A stretch of DNA of 64,000 nucleotides from Pteria penguin (lineage: Eukaryota > Mollusca > Bivalvia > Pterioida > Pteriidae): NCBI GenBank assembly GCA_035048485.1, contig CM068581.1:11366864-11430863 (forward strand), written 5' to 3'. This document shows positions 33,851-46,959 of this stretch, piece by piece. The notes beneath the pieces were generated by a model, which did not search any database, had not been told where the DNA came from, and saw nothing but the letters and a program-made list of their open reading frames with translations. Numbering within the stretch: position 1 is the stretch's first letter; the number at the start of each line of letters is the position of its first letter. The translations under genes were made by a program, and so were the position numbers.

Positions 33851-34484
33851 AGCCAGTAGGACACTGATATCAAAAAGTTCGCCTTACAAATGGAATATGA
33901 TTCATTATGAATAGCTCGCTCAAATCCAGCAAGGAAATAATGATGTCTGTGCAAGAATATCAAAATTTCATACTGATATTAGTGAATGTCATTAAGCAGT
34001 CTGATCTCCCACTGCAATTAACCAACATGTAACAAAACGTTGCACGACCACCGACTTTGATGTAAATGGCGAAGCTACATTACATGTGTCATTAACTATG
34101 TAAACTAGGCCCTGTCATATCACACGTCACAGAGTAATCTCCCTTGAGTATTGTTGGATATGGTTATATTTAAAGCTTATGATGCCTTAGAGAACTGCAA
34201 TGAAATTTGTTTATGGATGTGAGTGGGCGTTCCATGCATTGGCATCCGAATTTACTCGGATTTTGAAGCAATGCATTACAGATAAAACTACTGCTGTGTT
34301 ATACGTGTATATTGTTACAATTCCAATTATATTTAGCATTGTCATATTTGATCAGCATTTCACTGTACGTCGCCCATCACCAAAGCCAAAGACCAATGTC
34401 TGACATGTTGACTTCTTTGTTTGATTGTAGTTCTTGAGGAGACATCCTATACTACAATGATGTAATACCTATACGTTATCATAC
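33851..34484. other. single-copy spacer
   Basis: A 67-codon ORF at 34200 has one hydrophobic stretch but no family. No other feature. Confidence 0.4.
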
Positions 34485-35190
34485 ATATTCTGATACGTCA
34501 TCATATATATTGATATGTCATCATACATATTGTAATATGTCACCATACATATTGTAATACGTCACCATACATATTGTGATACGCCATCATACATATTGTG
34601 ATATGTCAACATATATAGTTTGATATGTCACCATACATATTGTGATACGCCATCATACATATTGTGATATGTCAACATATATAGTTCGATATGTCACCAT
34701 ACATATTGTAATACGTCACCATACATATTGTGATACGCCATCATACATATTGTGATATGTCACCATACATATTGTGATATGTCACCATAAATATTGTGAT
34801 ATGTCAACATATATAGTTTGATATGTCACCATACATATTGTAATACGTCACCATACATATTGTGATACGCCATCATACATATTGTGATATGTCACCATAC
34901 ATATTGTGATATGTCACCATACATTTTGTGATATGTCAACATATATAGTTTGATATGTCATCATACATATTGTGATATGTCAACATATATAGTTTGATAT
35001 GTCACCACGCATATTGTGATATGCCATCATACATATTGTGATATGTCACCATACATATTGTGATATGTCACCATACATATTGTGATATGTCAACACATAT
35101 AGTTTGATATGTCATCATACATATTGTGATATGTCACCATACATACTGTGATACGTCTCCATACATATCGTGATACATCACCATACATAT
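34485..35190. repeat. 22-bp minisatellite, about 32 copies
   Basis: Unit gatatgtcaccatacatatt + gt with three recurrent subtypes (gtcacc, gccatc, and gtcaac followed by atatatagttt). The subtypes repeat in blocks, which implies multi-unit duplications. Confidence 0.95.
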
Positions 35191-35350
35191 TGTGACTAAA
35201 ATACTGACTATAGTTGCAGATTGGGTCATAATAACTATTGACTTGCTACATTGTACAATCGGACTAATGGACTGTGAGGTCTAGGGATGTAAACAGTGAC
35301 TACAGCACCGATTCTGTCTTCTGTGTCTGTCAGGAATCCATGTTTACCCC

Positions 35351-35571
35351 GGGTCCGGCTCCATAAACTGAAAATATACTTAAGTCAAATTTTCATATTC
35401 TTCTGTTCATCAATGAATTAATAACTGGGATTTGGATTTTATTGAGTTTTATTCTATTAATAAATAGAAATAAATCACTCTACATGAGAATTTATTTGAA
35501 CGTTTGACAATGCAATAAATTAAAATGAAATATTTGACTTAAGTATATTCTTGGTTTCTGGCGCCGGACCC
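35351..35571. mobile_element. MITE-like element with about 45-bp inverted termini
   Basis: Left terminus 35351-35395 and right terminus 35527-35571 (reverse complement) both begin gggtccggc and share aatatacttaagtcaaat. About 40 of 46 positions agree. The 131-bp centre is AT-rich and non-coding. I see no target-site duplication, so the exact ends are uncertain. Confidence 0.8.
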
Positions 35572-36797
35572 CGGTCTCGATTTTATTTTATCCTCAACGG
35601 CCTTTTTATCGTTGACAGTTGCTTATAGTGACATTTAATTTCCATTCACCATACTCGCGAGTACAGTGTTTTGATTGGAACATTAGGCTCGCGAATACAT
35701 GACTCAAAGAGGCTAATAAAATACAATTTTCGCAAAAAGTATAAGGCGTATTTGCATCCATTTGATATTCGTCTTAAAAGGTCATGTATATCTTACTCTT
35801 AACCTAAAAGTAAAATAGTAACACTTAAAATCATACATAAGACGTGAAGCATACGTTGAGTTGTATGCTGCTATGTTGCAATGAATAGCGAGCAAGCAAG
35901 CGATAAAAAATGGCCTTCTCATTTTGCTGTCATATTTACGATTCAGCGTCTACAAACAGAAAACACATACTGAATATGTTGTTATATGGTTTCCATGAAA
36001 GTTGTATACACTTCCCTCTTAATATGACATCATTTACCCTACTGCCCTACATTAATTGAGTAGTAGGTCTTTATGGGAGCAATAGAATGTACTCGCTATG
36101 TCGATGTTCAAGTTGAGCAATTTCCCATTAAACTAGAAAGAGTTTAATATCATAGTGTGTGAATGTCACTCTGTGATCTACACTATTAAAGCTGTGATAC
36201 ATCAGTAAATATACGCTAAACTTACTTATGCTTTACTTACCATATACAACAGGCTCCTGTAGCGATTGAATTTAAATCACGTCCTGTATGCACAATGCCA
36301 TGCGTTAACCGATAAGATCAGAAGCAGATCTGCCAAGTTGTCGCTTTTTGTCGCGGGATGGAAAGTTTTCGATCTAGAATCGATGCTCTATATTCTAAAC
36401 TGAAATATAAATAAAGGTTACATGAAACGTTTTCTCTTAATTTTGAAAGAAAATCATAACATAAATCTGAACATTAAGATTGATAAATGTTTTACAATAT
36501 ATTTCAAGTATGCTGTTCTCGCTCAGCTGATATAATCGACATTGACACCTTGATGTAGGCAGAATTGCTGATGTTTCTACAACTATTAGTGGTAGAGATA
36601 GATTTCATATAAACTTATTCTGATTTGATATGTAGATACGATGTCTTTCCATGTAGAACCTACTCGCTACAAGTACAGAAAAAAGTCAGTGCCACTTCAA
36701 ACATATCGGGCTAGTCCGCGATGACAAACCTAAGCATGGAGCTATGTCTGGACCTGAAATTTCGGACTAACATCGACCCATATATTTCATTTATTGG
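35572..36797. other. single-copy spacer
   Basis: More than 1.2 kb without tandem repeats, ORFs or recognisable RNA. It is one of the longer unique stretches. Confidence 0.5.
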
Positions 36798-37400
36798 CAA
36801 TCAATATTTAGGGATGGAGGGTAACACCAACCATAAGAATAGTTCACCTATACGATGGTGTCAATATTTAGCGGTGGAGGGTAACGCCACACCATGAATA
36901 GTTCTCCTATACGGTGGTGGTCAATATTTAACGGTGGAAGGTAACGCGACAACCAGGAATAGTGTTAACCTATACGGCGGTGGTCAGTATTTAGGGATGG
37001 TGGATAACGCGACACCAGGAATAGTTCACCTATAATTTAGGGATGGTGGATAACGCGACACCAGGAATAGTTCACCTATACGGCGGTGGTCAATATTTAG
37101 GGATGGTGGATAACGCGACACCAGGAATTATTCTCCTATATGGTGGTGGTCAAAATTCGGCGGTGAATGGTAACGCCACAGCCAGGAATAGTTCACCTAT
37201 ACGGCGGTGGTCAATATTTAGGGATGGTGGATAACGCGATACCAGGAATAGTTTACTTATATGTTGGTAGTCAATATTTAGGAATGGAGGGTAACGTCAC
37301 ACCAGGAATAGTTCATGGTGGTAGTCAAAATTTATAACTATGTAGTAATGGTCAATATTTGGGGATGGAAAATAACGCCATGCAAGAATTGTTTTACTCA
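36798..37400. repeat. 60-bp minisatellite, about 10 copies
   Basis: Unit contains gtcaatatttagggatggtg, gataacgcgacaccaggaat and agttcacctatacggcggtg. One partial copy lies near 37030. The ORF at 37043 is a phase artefact. Confidence 0.95.
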
Positions 37401-37639
37401 TGAATATAACGTTAAGGAGTATATAGGTATCAGCCTGATTCTCTGTACATCAAAAATTGTCCGGTTCATAGATTTTTTACCTTCTTATTCTTATCTATTC
37501 TTATCTATACTTCACACAAATGTCACCCTTGTCAGAGGGATGTGACATGACCTTGAACAAAGGTCATACATCTAAGTTCGAAATCGCAGTGACTTCGTTA
37601 CCCACGATACAGGATTGTTTGATGACTTCGATTTAAGAT
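37401..37639. other. spacer
   Basis: No recognisable content. Confidence 0.4.
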
Positions 37640-38035
37640 CATACATCAAGGTCAATGTCGTACTTACCTAAGATCATACATTAAGGACAATGTCGTACTT
37701 ACCTAAGATCGTGCATCAAGGTCAATGTCGTACTTACATTAGATCATTCATCAAGGTCAATGTCGTACATACCTAAGATCATACATCTAGGTCAATGTTG
37801 TACTTACCTAAGATCATACATCAAGGTCAATGTCGTACCTACCTAAAATCATACATCAGGGACAATGTCGTACTTACCTAAGATCATGCATCAAGGTCAA
37901 TGTTGTACTTAGCTTAGGTCATACATCAAGGTCAATGTCGTACCTACCTAAGATCATACATCAACGACCTTGTCGTACTTACCTAAGATCATTCATCAAG
38001 GTCAATGTCGTACTTACATAAAATCATACATTAAG
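37640..38035. repeat. 35-bp minisatellite, about 11 copies
   Basis: Unit gatcatacatcaaggtcaat + gtcgtacttacctaa. It shares ctaagatcataca with the 36-bp array at 50030-50615. Confidence 0.95.
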
Positions 38036-38764
38036 GTAAATATTCATAAAGCTGTAGCATTATTATGACAAGGATGATATATGGTGGGATTATTGGTTTT
38101 GCTCTAGAGTCCATGGAATTGATCATTCTACTGACAAGTGTTTGAATGTAAGAACATTATAAATTATGTATGTAAATTTTATAAACTTGGTATAGTCTTT
38201 GACCAATAAAGTTAATCAAATAGCAATGTTTATGGAGATAATCCATCCGAGACGGCTGAAGTATAGGAAGAACTAATTAAAATGAGTGTTACATGTCTGA
38301 TATCTACCTATGTAAGTATGTATGTAATGTATACAAGGTATTAGACTGGTAAACTTGAGCATGTGGTACAACAAAATCAAATATTGTCTATCAACCCAGA
38401 CGGGTGTTATCCGAATTTTTACATGTTAACAACAACAACATGACAGATAATTATTTAGAATAGAAAGAAATTACTTTAGGATCGCCTCAGTTCAATAGTA
38501 CTTTCCATTGAAATTAATGTAATAAAGTATTCTATCTGATAAGGTTAATGAGTGCTGTAGGAAATGGGGGATATCGTGTTCAGCCTTCATCGTGTCCTCA
38601 AGTAAACACGACCAAGATGAATGTAAACATGAGCTCGCTAAGTGAAAAGTTTTCTGGTTAAGATCACAAGTTATCAAGATGGCTCCTGAAGTACACGGTG
38701 ATTTCAACGCAATTATCGACGAATAAATGACAGTCCATATAGATAGGAGTAACGGTAAAACCAT
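38036..38764. other. single-copy spacer
   Basis: A 90-codon minus-strand ORF at 38492-38764 has no recognisable motif. Nothing else is seen. Confidence 0.4.
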
Positions 38765-39634
38765 ATTTCAGGTCTCAAAGGTAATCCCATATAGAACAAT
38801 GATGAATATCCATGGTGATCCCATAGGACCCTTTTAGGTCTGTAAGGTAAGCCTAAAAATACAATGACGAATCTCTATGTTGGTCCTGTACGACCACGTC
38901 AACTGTACGATTATCATATAAAGGACAATGGCAGATCTATAAGGTTGTCTAAGCCGGTGTGGCCTAGTGGATCGAGAGGTCCCGGGTTCGACTCCCGCCC
39001 TGGGCACACCGGTCTTTCGGATGAGACGGTAAAAAAACGGAGGTCCCGTGTCACGGTAGGCGTGGCACGTAAAAGATCCCTCATTGCTCCGGGTAGGTCA
39101 GTTGCAAAGGTCTAAATTTTATGCAATGCATCAGGCAGATGCCGTCACCATATACGTGAAATAATCGTAGAGTGACGTAAAACAATAATCAATTAATCGA
39201 TCTAAGGTTACCATATAGGACCATGTCAGGTCTGTAAGGAGAATTTATATAGGGTCAAGACCGATATTTAAGGTGATCCTATAGGGTCATGTCAGGTCTG
39301 TTGGGCCATACTATATAGAACTCTGTCAGATATCCTTAGGACAATCATATGTGTAATGTGTACCCACAATAGACAAAGATAGATAATGTAAGTATCATCA
39401 TGACCATGTCAACTCTTTAAGATAATCCATAATAGAACAATGATATCTAAAGTAACCCAATAGAACGATGTCATCATTGTACCGTTATCTTATAAAAGAA
39501 CATTACAAATATCTAAGGTGGTCGTATAGGACGCTGTAGGCCTGTAAAGTGATCTTAAAAAGGACATCCCAACGATTGTCCTAGACGATCATTTTAGATC
39601 TCCACAGTTATCCTTTATAGGATACTGACAGTTC
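38765..39634. repeat. highly decayed tandem repeat, about 45-bp spacing
   Basis: Scattered copies of ggtctgtaaggt, gatcctatag and atagaacaatg at roughly even spacing, interrupted by a SINE at 38952. It is probably an older relative of the 32-bp array that follows. Confidence 0.6.
38952..39200 (+). mobile_element. tRNA-derived SINE, second good copy
   Basis: Same family as 33365: ccggtgtggcctagtgg, gggttcgactcccgccc, gtctttcggatgagacggta, gatccctcattgctccgggt, atgccgtcaccatatacgtg, tail caataatcaattaat. The head lacks part of the anticodon-arm region. An imperfect duplication (gatct-a-taaggtt at 38934, gatctaaggtt at 39199) may be the target site, but the host is itself repetitive. Confidence 0.88.
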
Positions 39635-40055
39635 TCAGTGGTGATCCTGTATGACTATGTCAGATCTCAGTGGTGATCCTGTATGACTATGTCAGATCTC
39701 AGTGTTGATCCTGTAGGACTATGTCAGATCTCAGTGGTGATCCTGTAGGACTATGTCAGATCTCAGTGGCGATCCTGTAGAACTATGTCAGATCTCAGTG
39801 GTGATCCTGTAGGACTATGTCAGGTCTCAGTGGTGATCCTGTAGAACTATGTCAGATCTTACTAGTGATCCTGTAGGACTATGTCAGGTCTCTGGTGATC
39901 CTGTAGAACTTTGTCAGATCTCAGTGGTGATCCTGTAGGACTATGTCAGGTCTCAGTGGTGATCCTGTAGAACTTTGTCAGATCTCAGTGGTGATCCTGT
40001 AGGACTATGTCAGGTCTCTAAGGTGATCCTATACAACCATACCAGGTCTCTAGAG
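39635..40055. repeat. 32-bp minisatellite, about 13 copies
   Basis: Unit gtggtgatcctgtaggacta + tgtcagatctca. Confidence 0.95.
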
Positions 40056-40059
40056 GTGA

Positions 40060-40985
40060 TCATGGTTAGCGATAAAAAGAGGTCTGATTGTCACACTTGG
40101 TAATGTCGTACCTCCACGGCTAGTAATAAATAGAGGTATGACTGTCACACTTGGTAATGTCGTACCTCCACGGTTAGCAATAAATAGAGGTCTGACTGTC
40201 ACACTTGGTAATGTCCTACCTGCACGGCTAGTAATAAATGATGGTCTGACTGTCACACTTGGTAATGTCGTACCTCCACGGTAAGCGATAAACAGAGGTC
40301 TGACCGTTACAGTTGGTAATGTCGTACCTCCACGATAAGAAATAAAAAGAGGTCTGACTGTCACACTTGGTAATATCGTACCTACACGGTTAGCAATAAA
40401 AAGAGGTCTGATTGTCACACTTGGTAATGTCGTACCTCCACGGTTAGCAATAAACAGAAGTCTGACTGTCACACTTGGTAATGTCGTACCTCCACGGTTA
40501 GCGATAAATGAAGGTCTGACTGTCATACTTGGTAATATCGTACCTGCACGGTTAGCAATAAAAAGAGGTCTGATTGTCACACTTGGTAATGTCGTACCTC
40601 CACGGTTAGCAATAAATAGAAGTCTGACTGTCACACTTGGTAATGTCGTACCTCCACGGTTAGCAATAAATAGAGGTCTGACTGTCACACTTGGTAAATG
40701 TCGTACCTCCACGTTTAGCAATAATTAGAGGTCTGACTATCACGCTTGGTAATGTCGTACCTCCATGTTTAGTAATAATTAGAGGTCTGACTGTTGCAGT
40801 TGGTAATGTCGTACCTCCACGGTTAGCAATATATAGAGGTCTGACTGTCACACTTGGTAATGTCGTACCTCCACGGTTAGCAATATATAGAGGTCTGACT
40901 GTCACACTTGGTAATGTCGTACCCCCACGGTTAGCAATATATAGAGGTCTGACTGTCGCACCTACTGTCTTTCTGTTCCAGTTAG
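40060..40985. repeat. 54-bp minisatellite, about 17 copies
   Basis: Unit contains ggtctgactgtcacacttgg, taatgtcgtacctccacggt and tagcaataaatag. It is unrelated to the 54-bp satellite at the left end. Because 54 is a multiple of three, ORFs of 223 and 125 codons (-) and 112 codons (+) appear on both strands, and none is a gene. Confidence 0.95.
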
Positions 40986-41244
40986 CAATAAGTATAGATT
41001 TTGCTGTCTTGACCTTTGTAGAGCAATGAGTTCTCAAAATTACACTCGTCTTAAATAGCTTGGTAATATGGTAACTTTTATTTAGGCACAGCCTTATGAC
41101 CCGTTGTAACTGCAGTAATTCGCACTTTTTGATTTCTCATTATTAACCCATTTAAATTTATGTCGCACTTGATGTATGTTAAAATAATTGGCGAGAAATC
41201 GAGCTTGAAGAAAACCCCTAGAAATGTCCCAAATAAAAATAAGT
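40986..41244. other. spacer
   Basis: No recognisable content. Confidence 0.4.
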
Positions 41245-42205
41245 TTTACTTATACTATATCAGATGTGACTGAATACCACAAGCTTTACTTATACTATAT
41301 CAGATGTGACTGAATACCACAAGCTTTACTTATACTATATCAGATGTGACTGAATACCACAAGCTTTACTTATACTACATCAAATGTGACTGAATACCAC
41401 AAGCTTTACTTATACTATATCAGATGTGACTGAATACCACAAGGTTTACTTATACTATATCAGATGTGACTGAATACCACAAGGTTTACTTATACTACAT
41501 CAAATGTGACTGAATACCACAAGGTTTACTTATACTATATCAGATGTGACTGAATACCATCAGATGTGACTGAATACCACAAGGTTTACTTATACTATAT
41601 CAGATGTGACTGAATACCATCAGATGTGACTGAATACCACAAGGTTTACTTATACTATATCAGATGTGACTGAATACCATCAGATGTGACTGAATACCTT
41701 AAGCTTTACTTATACTACATCAAATGTGACTGAATACCACAAGGTTTACTTATACTATATCAGATGTGACTGAATACCACAAGGTTTACTTATACTATAT
41801 CAGATGTGACTGAATACCACAAGCTTTACTTATACTACATCAAATGTGACTGAATACCACAAGCTTTACTTATAACCACAAGGTTTACTTATACTATATC
41901 AGATGTGACTGAATACCACAAGGTTTACTTATACTATATCAGATGTGACTGAATACCATCAAATGTGACTGAATACCACAAGCTTTACTTATACTACATC
42001 AAATGTGACTGAATACCACAAGCTTTACTTATACTATATCAGATGTGACTGAATACCACAAGCTTTACTTATACTACATCAAATGTGACTGAATACCACA
42101 AGGTTTACTTATACTATATCAGATGTGACTGAATACCATAAGCTTTACTTATACTACATCAAATGTGACTGAATACCACAAGTTTTACTAATACTATATC
42201 AAATG
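41245..42205. repeat. 40-bp minisatellite, about 24 copies
   Basis: Unit aagctttacttatactatat + cagatgtgactgaataccac, with agg/agc and tat/cat subtypes. A 20-base half (atcagatgtgactgaatacc) is duplicated in several units. Confidence 0.96.
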
Positions 42206-43740
42206 TGCATTTGACGTATAGTACAGAAACCTAATCCATGGAGTTCGTGAGTTTGTGAGCCGCACGTGCCATGATCATTGTCGCCACACGCTGATCATTA
42301 ATTATACTTTCTATGGGCAAATACAGAAGCTGTGAAGACACGCGTCTACCTGTAATTAACCGGTCAATTCTTCGACCCGACACAAAAGGACCACTTGTCC
42401 ATGATTTGGCTTCAACCTCACTTGGCTGGTAACAGATAAATTCTTGAGAGTAGTGGTCAAAAGAAAAGAAAAGTTTTGTTTTCCTCATGCTTGCTTATTA
42501 ATTAGAATTATTACAACGACGGGTCCAAGAGGTCATAACCCCTTTGACCATTAGACAAAGCCAGGTGCGCAACGGCCAACGCCATTTCAAATTTCCATTT
42601 CCATCAGGAGACCTCTCATCTTATTCATTATTTCTTCATTAACATCTGTGCCCTAATGATGACATTGCATCTAGTGCATGTGTGCAATTTAACTAGGAAT
42701 CTTCATATCTGAAGGAGTGCATTTTTCATTTGTACATGCCTGTCAAAGCACACTTTACGCTTTGCATATCTGAATTCATCGGAAACTCCGTTATCTGATG
42801 TGACAAGTGCCAACAATTTACCGAAACTTCATCATGTCAAATTTCACAAGCTTTTGATGTATTCGTTAATAACATGTAATGGATATGCAAAACTGACCTT
42901 CCTCACAGGTGACAGAGGATTCGGACAATGGCCACTGCATATTTTGATCGTTGGTGCATGTATAACATGCATTGTGCAGCTTTTATTGCCTTGTGCTGCA
43001 ATACTACTGCACTGACACATGGCCTTTAGAATTAAACGGACATTGTTCGAAATTCTTAAGAAATCTTGAATAAATGTATAGAATGTCCGACTATTTACTC
43101 GAACGATAATCGCTTACAGTGCTGCAATTTGAGCATAATGTTGCAGTGGAGTAAACGCTTCTTTTAAGGACTGAACCAGCTGCACCAAATCCCATTGTGT
43201 GGCAAAGGATGCATCAAATTTTAAACCCTACTCCTCTTGACATATCATTTTTCACTTTTGTAGAACTTCGCATTTTTTTCCTAACACAAAGTACCTGTTC
43301 TTCCAGAGCGCTTTCTTTACGTCTGTCTTCACGCACTTGGACATTCCTCATGAAATAAGACTGTTTAAAGACAAACATATCAAAACTATACCTCAAGACA
43401 TGTTAAAAGGCTATATCTTGTATCATTATATAGAAATATAGATGATTAATAAGACATTTAAATCGTTGTCATTAATTCCGACGATGCTTATCCTATTGTT
43501 TCTAAACATTTTCATTCACCGAAAATGCAACACTTAGCATTACCCTTGGGCAGTAATTTATAAAGGATTATCTATAAGGTTGTCCACTTTTCATTTCAAG
43601 TCAAACTCTCTTATCAAAGGAACTGCGCTTGTATGTTAAATGGTGTATGCTTACGGTATATATGGTCTTATGACAATGTTGTATAACGTAGTACATGACT
43701 GCTAACAGTGCTGCATGTATACATATATATGTTTTTGGAA
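42206..43740. other. single-copy stretch with unassigned small ORFs
   Basis: An 85-codon minus-strand ORF (42231-42488) and a 71-codon plus-strand ORF (42800-43015) have mixed composition but no motif I know and no clear splice signals. The 1.5 kb is less AT-biased than its surroundings and could hold exons of a gene I cannot identify. Confidence 0.35.
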
Positions 43741-43866
43741 TTGTTAACAGTTATAGGGCCCTAAGTTCAAGTTGTTAACAGTTATAGGGCCCTAAGTTCA
43801 AGTTGTTAACAGTTATAGGGCCCTAAGTTCAAGTAGTTAACATTTATAGGGCCCTAAGTTGAAGTT
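43741..43866. repeat. 31-bp tandem repeat, 4 copies
   Basis: Unit gttgttaacagttatagggc + cctaagttcaa, nearly perfect, so recently formed. Confidence 0.95.
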
Positions 43867-43949
43867 GAAAAATAAACATAGTCCTATACGTGTCAAGGTC
43901 TGATACATAAGGATCCATAGCCAGTGTGCTCGACAGCAGGGTCTTAAGA

Positions 43950-45035
43950 AAAGATCAGCCACGATATATATGTATTATGCCCTGATAGTACAGACACGAT
44001 GTATATAAGTATCATGCCCTGGTTGTACAATCACGATATATAAGTATCATGTCCCGGTAGTACAGGCACGATATATAAGTATCATGTCCCGGTAGTACAG
44101 GCACGATATATAAGTATCATGCCCTGGTTGTTCAGGTATCATGTCCTGATCATACAGGTACGATATATACGTATCGTGTCCAGGTAGTACAGGTACGATA
44201 TATAAGTATCGTGTCCTGGTAGTACAGGCACGATATATAAGTATCATGCCCTGGTTGTACAAGTATCATGTCCTGATACTACAGGTACGATATATACGTA
44301 TCATGTCCTGGTAGTACAGGCACAATATAAAAGTATCATGCCCTGGTTGTACAGGCATCATGTCCTGATCATACAAGTACGATATATAAGTATCGTGTCC
44401 TGGTAGTGCAGGCACGATATATAAGTATCATGCCCCGGTAGTACAGGTATCATGTCCTGATCATACAGGTACGATATATACGTATCATATCCTGGTAGTA
44501 CAGGCACGATATATAAGTATCATGTCCTGGTAGTACAGGCACGATATATAAGTATCATGTCCCGGTAGTACAGGCACGATATATAAGTATCATGTCCCGG
44601 TAGTACAGGCACGATATATAAGTATCATGTCCCGGTAGTACAGGCACGATATATAAGTATCATGTCCTGGTAGTACAGGCACGATATCTAAGTATCATGT
44701 CCCGGTAGTACAGGCACGATATATAAGTATCATGTCCCGGTAGTACAGGCACGATATATACGTATCATGTCCTGGTAGTACAGGCACGATATATAAGATC
44801 ATGTCCTGGTAGTACAGGCACGATATCTAAGTATCATGTCCCGGTAGTACAGGCACGATATATACGTATCATGTCCTGGTAGTACAGGCACGATATATAC
44901 GTATCAAGTCCTGGTAGTACAGGCACGATATATAAGATCATGTCCTGGTAGTACAGGCACGATATCTAAGTATCATGTCCCGGTAGTACAGGCACGATAT
45001 ATAAGTATCATGTCCCGGTAGTACAGGCACGATAC
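43950..45035. repeat. 35-bp minisatellite, about 30 copies
   Basis: Unit acgatatataagtatcatgt + cccggtagtacaggc. The left part contains shortened units (tcaggtatcatgtcctgat). The 71-codon ORF at 44047 is an artefact. Confidence 0.96.
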
Positions 45036-46025
45036 TTAGTGTATAAGTAGACTATCATTCGCTCTCAGTGCAGTAAAGTACCGTAGAACAAAATACCAAT
45101 TCAACTCAAAACTGCTCTCGTGTGTCCCCTCAATTGAGAAGAGTACATTGATGTAAAACTTGTATACCATAAAACATCGCAGATAACATACAGACTTTAA
45201 AAAGTAGAAAAGCTGGTTTTAACAATAATAGCGTTCTTATGGATACGCCGTTTATCATTTCTTACGTTTGATTATTGACCAGACCTCAAGTTCTTTTTCG
45301 CTTTTATCTGACATGGGACATTTTTTATCTAATACTGTCTCAAATGTAGTCATAAAGCAGTATATGAAAAAAATGTTTCTATATCTATCTCGAACCTGCG
45401 AAAATAATTTTTTAAGATCTTCAACATAAACACATTATGTCTTCAAGGGTTAAATCCCACGACCGTCTGGATCAAAACAGCGACAGTTTCCTTAAATATA
45501 TTAAGATATTCAATTAGCTATTTCATTAACTAAACCACAAAAAGGTAAATCATACAGAGAAGTCAAGAGCCATCAGAACACCTTCGCCCATGTGATCCGG
45601 ACTGACCAATCTCGCTGAGCCGTCAGTGTGTACTGAGTTACTCTCTCTCTCTTGACAATAAATGCCATAGTGTTACATTTCATTTACATACTTGACACAA
45701 CATATTTGGTAATGTCATGCATTGATGTTAATGAATGAACAAAACATCTTAAAGTTTTATTTATGTGCTTTTTGAATTCTGCATATTCTAATAAATTGAT
45801 AGTTTTGTTATTTAATAAAATTTGTTTTGTATTCTTTCTGTTACATGATTCACACTGTATATCAAGTACGTATACGTGTATTTGTTTTAGTACATTTGTA
45901 ATTTGGTCCTGATGAGTGTTTTTATTTAAAGATTAATTGTAACGACATTTCATTTTGTTTTCATCAATCGTTGAGGTTAAGAAAGACCATTTAAGTGAAT
46001 TCTTTCAATTAAGTATTCTACGAGA
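45036..46025. other. single-copy spacer
   Basis: About 1 kb, AT-rich, without ORFs or repeats beyond a short (CT)n at 45641. Confidence 0.5.
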
Positions 46026-46915
46026 TTAGGTGCTCGGGGGCGTTAATGTCTCCTGCTGAACCCTTACTATTAGGAGACCAGATGCCCGGGAGCATTGTCT
46101 CCTTGATAGACCCTTCCATTCATTGGATCAGGTGCTCGGAGGCATTAATGTCTCCTGTTAGACCCTTTATTATCAGGAGACCAGGTGCCCGAGAGCCTTG
46201 CAATCAAGGGATCACGTGTCCAGGAGTGTTAATGCCTCCTGATGAACCTATACAATATAGGGATCAGGTAACCAGGGGCGTTAATGCCTTCTGATGTATC
46301 CCTTACACTTAGGAGTCAGAGCAGGTGCCCGGAGGCGTTAATGTCTTCTGATGTACCCCTTACACTTAGGAGTCAAAGCAGGTGCCCGGAGGCGTTAATG
46401 TCTTCTGATGTACCCCTTACACTTAGGAGTCAGAGCAGGTGCCCGAAGGCGTTAATGTCTTCTGATGGACCCTTCATAATCAGTGTACCAGGTGCCCGGA
46501 GGGTTACAATCAGTGGATCAAGTGTCCGGGAAGGTTAATGTCTCTTGATGGAGTTGTTGCAATCAGCTGAGCAGGTGTTCGTGAGGTTTAATGTCTCTCG
46601 ATGTACCCTTCACACTTAGGAGTGAGATCAGGTGCCCGAAAGTCTTAATGTCTTTTGACGCACCCTTTATAACCAGCGTACCAGGTGTCCGGGAGGGTTA
46701 CAATCAGTGGATCGGGTCACCGGAAAGGTAACAATCAGTGGATTAAGTGCCCGTGAGTTTTACAATCAGTGGACTAGGTGTCAGGGAGGGTTACAATCGG
46801 TGTATCGGGTGCCCGGGAAGGTTATAATCAGTGGACTATGTGTCAGGGAGGGTTACAATCGGTGTACCGGGTGCCCGGGAAGTTTACAATCAGTGGAACA
46901 GGTGCCAGGGAGGAT
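46026..46915. repeat. GC-richer degenerate minisatellite, about 58-bp then about 31-bp spacing
   Basis: The left half repeats ggtgcccggaggcgttaatg, tcttctgatg and ccttacacttaggagtca at about 58 bases. The right half repeats gggttacaatcagtgga and ggtgcccgggaag at about 31 bases. They share the gtgcccgg core. ORFs of 74-85 codons here are artefacts. Confidence 0.9.
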
Positions 46916-46959
46916 TATGCCTCAAGTTTGACCAACCCCACTCGCCATAATGCACAAAA

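Noticed and set aside
40050..41037. Repetitive ORFs of 223 and 125 codons on the minus strand and 112 on the plus strand
   Set aside because: Another 54-bp unit. Open frames on both strands of the same array show this is a length effect.
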